From Aequorivita aquimaris (GTDB lineage: Bacteria; Bacteroidota; Bacteroidia; Flavobacteriales; Flavobacteriaceae): 64,000 bases of DNA. The notes beneath the pieces were generated by a model that saw only the letters and a program-made list of their open reading frames with translations, was not told where the DNA came from and searched no databases. Below, one piece after another: positions 59,133 through 64,000 of the stretch; position 1 is the first letter of the stretch, and each line of letters opens with the position of its first letter. A program made the translations under genes and the position numbers. The DNA lies in the NCBI RefSeq assembly GCF_001573155.1, contig NZ_JRWG01000002.1:248001-312000 (forward strand), given 5' to 3'.

Positions 59133-59930
59133 TTATCTGTTTAAATATTCCTTGCATTTATTTACTGGACTTGTATCGCGATTTTTAAATGCATGATAGC
59201 CACTGCTGACAAATAAAATTGCTGCAACAGCAATGGCGGCATATGCAACTGTTTGGCTTACTTCCCAATTAGCAACAGCAATCGCTGCCAAAGCCCATGC
59301 TCCCACCAATGCAAATTCGCGCATATTTCGTCGCCACGTTACTACCAAATTTATTATTCCTGCAATGATAATCATCGTTACCGCCCACGAAACTTCACTG
59401 TAACCCCAAGCATCCCACTCAATACTCGTTAAATAGGCCGCAACATTGGCGATGCTTGCCACAGTAACCCACCCGCTGTAAAACACGAAGGGCCACCAAA
59501 GGAAGGCAATGACAGAGATTGGCGCATCCCAAAGCTCCATCCGGTTATTCATCACGATTTTTAATAGGGAAAAGAGCAGCACGAAAATGGCGAGGATGGA
59601 ATATTCCATAAATCCGTAAAGCCAAAACGTTATCCACATTATATTGGCGAAGCAGGAGAGCACAAACCACCATCCTGTTTTTAAAATGAAGTCATCATCG
59701 CGCACTTTGGTGAAGAGGCTTCGGCTTTGGTAGATTATGAAACCCAACAGTAGCAGATAAATCAAACCCCAAATGGAGAAGGCGTATCCAGCAGGCGTAA
59801 AAAGATTTTTGGAAGCATCGGAAACATCGCCGATGGTGGTATTATTTATCGCACCCGTGTTTGACAAATAATTGACGAAAACCATTGTCACGAAAACGAT
59901 GATGTTTGCTATTTGTAGTGTTTTTTTCAT
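59133..59930 (-). CDS. TspO/tryptophan-rich sensory protein-like membrane protein
   Basis: A 265-residue membrane protein with about seven to eight helices, many Trp, and the characteristic N-terminal LFTPAGYAFSIWGLIYLLLL. It belongs to a Bacteroidetes group annotated as tryptophan-rich sensory (TspO-related) proteins, which bind porphyrin-like ligands in the classical TspO; this group is longer and its function is not established. Confidence 0.75.
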   Translation of the reverse strand: MKKTLQIANIIVFVTMVFVNYLSNTGAINNTTIGDVSDASKNLFTPAGYAFSIWGLIYLLLLGFIIYQSRSLFTKVRDDDFILKTGWWFVLSCFANIMWITFWLYGFMEYSILAIFVLLFSLLKIVMNNRMELWDAPISVIAFLWWPFVFYSGWVTVASIANVAAYLTSIEWDAWGYSEVSWAVTMIIIAGIINLVVTWRRNMREFALVGAWALAAIAVANWEVSQTVAYAAIAVAAILFVSSGYHAFKNRDTSPVNKCKEYLNR

Positions 59931-59950
59931 AATATCTTATTGCAGAAGCC

Positions 59951-60020
59951 GTTCGAGCGCAGTCGAAAACCCATAGCTTTAGTTGTAAGCATAGGTCTCA
60001 ACTGCGCTCGACCTGACATT
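59951..60020. repeat. Intergenic palindromic repeat downstream of pdeM
   Basis: TCGAGCGCAGT (59953-59963) and ACTGCGCTCGA (60001-60011) are perfect complements around a 37-base loop. Its right end, GCTCGACCTGACATT (60006-60020), is identical to the metG element and directly abuts the pdeM stop codon. Confidence 0.85.
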
Positions 60021-60661
60021 TATTTCTTCGAAACACAAATCACCTCCCCATCCACAATTGCGAAAACGGTATCCATTTCCGAAGGTTTTAAAATGTGCTT
60101 TCCCGTAAAGTTACCAAAAGCGGGCAAAATAAGGCTGTTAAGGGTTTTATAAAAACAAGCAAACCGCAAATACTGCCTGCCCACGCCCTTCATTTTTATC
60201 CCCGGATGCACGTGGCCGCAAAGGTTGAAGGCACCTTTAATCTCGGTGGGATGGTGGGTCAACAAAAAATCGTCGAGCAACAATTCGTCAAAAACCTTAA
60301 TTCCCAATTCTTCGTATAAATATTGTGGAATAATATCGTGGTTGCCCGAAATCAGGATTATTTCCGCCTTTGTGTATTCCGTCCACTTTTCAAAATCCTG
60401 CCATTCCTCGTTCAATTTACTGTGGAAAAGATCGCCCAAAAAGCAGATAGTTTCAGGTTGAAAATGGTTGCTTATCTCTGTAAGTTTTTCAAGATTTTTG
60501 TACGCTGCATTTGCCGGAACGGGCGCGCCGTGTTTTCTGAAATGTGCCACTTTTCCCAAATGTACATCGGCGATTAACAGCATTTTCTTGTCCTCCCAAT
60601 AGATTGCGCCGCTGGGGTGTAATTTGAAGTCGTTATTTTTAATTGAAATATTTTGAATCAT
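60020..60661 (-). CDS. pdeM: Ligase-associated metallophosphoesterase PdeM
   Basis: A 213-residue calcineurin-like phosphoesterase with metal motifs LIADVHLGKVAHFRKHG, CFLGDLFHS, ILISGNHD and LCGHVHPG. It matches the ligase-associated nuclease of the bacterial Lhr/ATP-ligase repair clusters. Its ATG overlaps the helicase stop by four bases (ATGA), so the operon is coupled. Confidence 0.92.
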   Translation of the reverse strand: MIQNISIKNNDFKLHPSGAIYWEDKKMLLIADVHLGKVAHFRKHGAPVPANAAYKNLEKLTEISNHFQPETICFLGDLFHSKLNEEWQDFEKWTEYTKAEIILISGNHDIIPQYLYEELGIKVFDELLLDDFLLTHHPTEIKGAFNLCGHVHPGIKMKGVGRQYLRFACFYKTLNSLILPAFGNFTGKHILKPSEMDTVFAIVDGEVICVSKK

Positions 60662-63117
60662 TTTTCCAATTGCAAAGTCATTTTTTTAATCCGATCCGCC
60701 AATTTTTCCGAAGAAAGCTTTTCGCGAAGCCTGTCCGTGATGATTGGGAAACTGAAAGGCGTGGGTTTTTCGCATTGTTTCCAGATTATTTTTTGTGAAT
60801 TAATGCGCTCCAAAGCCAACCGCAACCGGCCTTCCTCCAATTGATGCTCAAAGGTTTCCCGATAGGCTTGAAGATACAAAAGATTGTCGGGCTCATAATC
60901 GCGAAATACATCGAAAAGCAATTGGCTATTGCTCTGCAAATGTTTCGTTTTAATCACTTTATTCGGGTAGCCCTGAAAAACCATGCCGCTGATAACTGCA
61001 ATATCACGAAATTTTCGACGTGCCAATTCCGTAGCATTCAAACTTTTTTGAAGGTCGTCAAAAATATATTCCGAAGAAAAAAGATTGTTGTCAATCACGG
61101 TTTGGATGTCCAAATATTGGTCGCTCAACAGTTCAAAACCGTAATCGTTGTACGCCAAAGAAAAGGTTATCGGCGACAATAAACTGATGCGGTACGCCAG
61201 CAAACTGCTCATTGCCTCGTGTACAAATCGCCCCTCAAACGGATAAAAAAGTGCGTGATAGCCCTCGCGGGTTTTAAAGGTTTCAATCAAAAATTCATTT
61301 TCGCCCGGGACGATACTTTCGCGTTCCTGCCTGTCAAAAATATGGCTCAGCGCCTTTAATTCCGGAGTGTTTCGTTTGTGGTCGGCTTCACTTTGCAATT
61401 CTTCCCGCAGAATTTTACTCATTTGTGAAGAAAGCGGCAACCGCCCGCCCATAAAACTGACAACCTTTGCAGTCTTTTTAGAGGACTTCCGAACCTGCGC
61501 CATCATTTGCCGAATGCGGACCAATTCCAAAGTTCGACCCGCGAAAACAAAGGTGTCGCCGGGTTTCATTTTGCTGATAAACCATTCCTCAATCGTACCA
61601 ATAAATCCGCCCGAAACGTATTTCACGAGCATCATACTGTCGCTCACAATGGTGCCGATGCTCAGCCGGTGCATCATCGCGATTTGCCTACTTTCCACCT
61701 TAAAAAGGCCTTCGGGCGTGACTTCCACTTTTTTGTATTCGTCGTAGGCCTGCAAACTTTGGCTTCCCAACGTAATAAAATTGAGGCACCACTGCCACTG
61801 TTCTTCCGTAATTCCCTGAAAACAAAAGGTGCTTTTTATTTCGGGGAAAATTTCCTTTGGAAAAAATCCGTTGCCAACCGCAAGCGTAACCAAATATTGA
61901 ATAAGCACGTCAAAACTGAGCAAATACGGAATGCGGTCCTCAACAACTTCTTCGGAAGCGGCCCGTTTTAAAGCTGAAGCTTCCAACAATTCCAACGCGT
62001 GCGTGGGCAAAAAATAAATCACCGAAGGCTCCCCCGGACGGTGATTGCTTCGGCCAGCGCGTTGCAGAAATTTCGCAATACCTTTCGGTCCGCCGATTTG
62101 GATTATGGTTTCCACAGGCGCAAAATCTACTCCCAAATCCAGACTTGAAGTTGCAACTACCGCCGTCAGAGATTCGTTGCGGATGGCCTGTTCCACCCAA
62201 AGCCGTGTTTCTTTTCCAATGCTGCCGTGGTGCATCGCAATCTCGCCCGCGAATTCGGGATGTTTTTCCAATATTTTCTGAAACCAGATTTCGCACTGCC
62301 CGCGGGTATTTGTGAAAATAAGCGTGGTTTTGCTGGCTTTTATGATGGGAACGATTTCTTCCAAAAGATGCAGCCCCAAATGCCCACGCCACGGGAAGGT
62401 TTCCATTTTCTTCGGAATGATGGAACGGACTTCGACTTTTGACTTTTGATTGGATTTAATTAAGACTGCATTTTTTCTGAATTCAGAATCCATTCCCAAA
62501 AGTACATCCTGCGCTTCCTCCAAATTGCCAATTGTTGCGGAAATTCCCCAAATCCGCAACTCTTTTGAAACTGTTTTTAAACGTGAAAGGGCAAGTTCCA
62601 TTTGCACGCCGCGTTTACTTCCCAAAAGTTCGTGCCATTCGTCAACCACAATTGCGGTCAACGTTTTGAACGTTTTATCGTAACCCTTTGAAGCCAATAA
62701 AAGCATTAGACTTTCGGGCGTTGTAATCAACAAATCGGGCATTTGGCGTTTCTGTTTTGCGCGCTCGCTCTGCGAAGTATCGCCCGTACGGATCCCAACG
62801 GTCAAACCCGTTCCCAAATCGTCCGCAAAACGTTGTGCCGCTTGCTGAATTTCTACGGAAAGTGCTCGCAAAGGTGTAATCCAAATTGCCTTTAATCCTT
62901 TTTTATGTTTCGTTTTATAATCGGGGTTTTCCTTTAAATATTGAAGCACAATCGGTACCCAAAGGGCATAGGTTTTTCCGCTTCCGGTTGGGGCATTCAA
63001 CAGACCGTGCTTACCGTTGAGGAAGGCTTTCCACGTTTTTTGTTGGAAGGGAAATGACTTCCAATTTTTTGATTGAAACCAATCCTCGGCGATGGAAATG
63101 AGTTCGGATTGTTTCAT
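60658..63117 (-). CDS. Ligase-associated DEXH box helicase (Lhr-like)
   Basis: An 819-residue superfamily 2 helicase: Walker A LLNAPTGSGKTYALWVPIV, DEWH-type motif II in VVDEWHELLGSKRG, SAT motif WGISATIGNLEEAQDVL, motif V ATSSLDLGVDF and motif VI FLQRAGRSNHRPGEPS. It matches the Lhr-core helicase that accompanies PdeM and an ATP-dependent ligase in DNA-damage-response clusters. It overlaps both neighbours by four bases. Confidence 0.92.
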   Translation of the reverse strand: MKQSELISIAEDWFQSKNWKSFPFQQKTWKAFLNGKHGLLNAPTGSGKTYALWVPIVLQYLKENPDYKTKHKKGLKAIWITPLRALSVEIQQAAQRFADDLGTGLTVGIRTGDTSQSERAKQKRQMPDLLITTPESLMLLLASKGYDKTFKTLTAIVVDEWHELLGSKRGVQMELALSRLKTVSKELRIWGISATIGNLEEAQDVLLGMDSEFRKNAVLIKSNQKSKVEVRSIIPKKMETFPWRGHLGLHLLEEIVPIIKASKTTLIFTNTRGQCEIWFQKILEKHPEFAGEIAMHHGSIGKETRLWVEQAIRNESLTAVVATSSLDLGVDFAPVETIIQIGGPKGIAKFLQRAGRSNHRPGEPSVIYFLPTHALELLEASALKRAASEEVVEDRIPYLLSFDVLIQYLVTLAVGNGFFPKEIFPEIKSTFCFQGITEEQWQWCLNFITLGSQSLQAYDEYKKVEVTPEGLFKVESRQIAMMHRLSIGTIVSDSMMLVKYVSGGFIGTIEEWFISKMKPGDTFVFAGRTLELVRIRQMMAQVRKSSKKTAKVVSFMGGRLPLSSQMSKILREELQSEADHKRNTPELKALSHIFDRQERESIVPGENEFLIETFKTREGYHALFYPFEGRFVHEAMSSLLAYRISLLSPITFSLAYNDYGFELLSDQYLDIQTVIDNNLFSSEYIFDDLQKSLNATELARRKFRDIAVISGMVFQGYPNKVIKTKHLQSNSQLLFDVFRDYEPDNLLYLQAYRETFEHQLEEGRLRLALERINSQKIIWKQCEKPTPFSFPIITDRLREKLSSEKLADRIKKMTLQLEK

Positions 63118-64000
63118 TTTGGGATTAGCGCTTTTAAATCATCAAGTGTATTTGCTTCGGCAATCGGCTTATCTTTTCTCCAACGAAGAATCCGTGGAAA
63201 ACGTGTGGCAATCCCACTTTTGTGTCGGCTGCTCTCGGCAATTCCCTCAAAGGCAATTTCAAAAACGTGCTGAGGCGTTACACTGCGTACGGGACCGAAA
63301 CGCTCCAAAGTATTCCGTTTTATCCATGCGTCAACCTGCCGAAATTCTGCATCCGTCAGTCCGGAATAGGCTTTGGCAAAAGTTACCAATTCGCCCTCGT
63401 CCCAAAGCGCAAACGTGTAATCCGTATAGAGATTGGCGCGTCTTCCGTGGCCGCGCATGGCGTAAGTTAATACTGCGTCGATTGTGAAGGGATCTATCTT
63501 CCATTTCCACCAATCGCCTTTTTTTCTGCCCACTAAATAAGGCGAATCCTTTCTCTTTAACATCAAGCCTTCGCTGCGTTTTTCCCGGGAAAGATCGCGC
63601 TCTGCGGCGGCGGCTTCCCAAGTTTCAAAATTCATTGTTTCGCTCAGATAGATTCCTATTTCTTCGGAATTTATCTTTTGAATCAATCCGTCCAAAATTT
63701 TTCTCCGTTCCGAAAATGGTTCTTGCCGAATATCCTCGCCCTGCCATTCCAACAAATCATAGGCATTCAAAATCACGGGCGTTTTCTTTAGCAGTGCTTT
63801 TGAAATATTCTTTCGTCCAATGCGGGTTTGAAGCGTATTAAAATTTTGAATTTCGCCCTCGCCGAAAGGCAAAATTTCCCCATCAATCACAGTTCCGTTG
63901 GGAATTTCCTTTAGAAAATTTTGAAATTCCGGATATTTATCGGTTACCAATTCTTCACCGCGCGACCACACAAAAACCTCATCGTTTCTGATAATTACTT
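63114..64000 (-). CDS. ATP-dependent DNA ligase, C-terminal part (runs off the right edge)
   Basis: About 295 residues of an ATP-dependent ligase (complete members are about 530). Visible: NAYDLLEWQGEDIRQEPFSE, the motif IV/V region SEGLMLKRKDSPYLVG and DWWKWKIDPFTIDAVLTYAM, and the OB domain ending GVATRFPRIL-like (GIATRFPRILRWRKDKPIAE). The frame stays open to the edge, so the catalytic Lys motif lies beyond it. Four-base overlap with the helicase gene marks it as the upstream part of the repair operon. Confidence 0.9.
   Translation of the reverse strand, partial: VIIRNDEVFVWSRGEELVTDKYPEFQNFLKEIPNGTVIDGEILPFGEGEIQNFNTLQTRIGRKNISKALLKKTPVILNAYDLLEWQGEDIRQEPFSERRKILDGLIQKINSEEIGIYLSETMNFETWEAAAAERDLSREKRSEGLMLKRKDSPYLVGRKKGDWWKWKIDPFTIDAVLTYAMRGHGRRANLYTDYTFALWDEGELVTFAKAYSGLTDAEFRQVDAWIKRNTLERFGPVRSVTPQHVFEIAFEGIAESSRHKSGIATRFPRILRWRKDKPIAEANTLDDLKALIPK

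Overview
The window looks like chromosome of a Flavobacteriia (Bacteroidetes) species, probably family Flavobacteriaceae. The sequence evidence is: two secreted proteins with type IX secretion (Por) C-terminal tails, many upstream motifs of the Bacteroidetes TAnnTTTG (-7) type, an SDR-type threonine dehydrogenase, two FeoB-associated Cys-rich peptides and a PdeM/helicase/ATP-ligase cluster. Base composition is AT-rich (roughly 40% GC by eye). There is no prophage, transposase, CRISPR array or rRNA operon. Most of the window is ordinary housekeeping chromosome.

Layout. 0-5.3 kb: AraC regulator, ferrochelatase (hemH), MATE transporter, a T9SS-secreted protein and a HemJ-like membrane protein, so two late haem steps sit close together. 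5.4-13.8 kb: orphan histidine kinase, enoyl-CoA hydratase, S15 peptidase, Hsp20, radical SAM protein, HD phosphohydrolase, acyltransferase. 14-15.5 kb: bacilliredoxin and a TerB/DnaJ membrane protein. 15.5-20.3 kb: a metal-homeostasis operon with a DtxR/MntR-type repressor, a TroA-like lipoprotein, an ATPase and two permeases that both carry a winged-helix-like cytosolic tail; a 28-bp palindrome precedes it. 20.8-24.3 kb: ferrous-iron uptake (feoA, feoB and two tandem Cys-rich membrane peptides of 52 and 47 aa) next to a Sco1-like protein. 24.5-29.5 kb: M1 aminopeptidase (T9SS), RseP-type protease, ECF sigma factor with a TPR-type anti-sigma candidate.

29.6-31.4 kb is the most unusual stretch: tRNA-Asn, its terminator, a decayed second copy of the tRNA 3' end with its own terminator, a GIY-YIG-like protein remnant, an 11-bp tandem repeat, a type IB topoisomerase, and tRNA-Arg. 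31.5-40.6 kb: SdiA-regulated-like protein, threonine dehydrogenase, M13 and M28 peptidases, an NAD-binding protein, a CBS protein, and a TMEM175-like channel gene broken by a one-base frameshift inside a perfect 16-bp-arm palindrome. 40.8-45.1 kb: short SSB, RecQ, a 53-aa Cys-rich peptide, U32 protein plus ferredoxin. 45-54.2 kb: EamA transporter, Tex, an unknown secreted protein, MetG, LD-carboxypeptidase, YraN, XRE regulator. 54.3-64 kb: Mfd, a glutathione-reductase-like flavoprotein without the usual His-Glu dyad, a TspO-like protein, and the PdeM / Lhr-type helicase / ATP-dependent ligase repair operon, whose ligase runs off the right edge.

The theme most worth following is a family of small palindromic repeats. 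Copies lie between genes, but three appear to have been accommodated in frame inside essential or repair enzymes (one in metG, two in mfd), and a perfect palindrome coincides with the frameshift in the TMEM175-like gene. Together with the tRNA-3'-end/GIY-YIG relic, these suggest small palindromic or tRNA-associated elements that move and decay in this genome.
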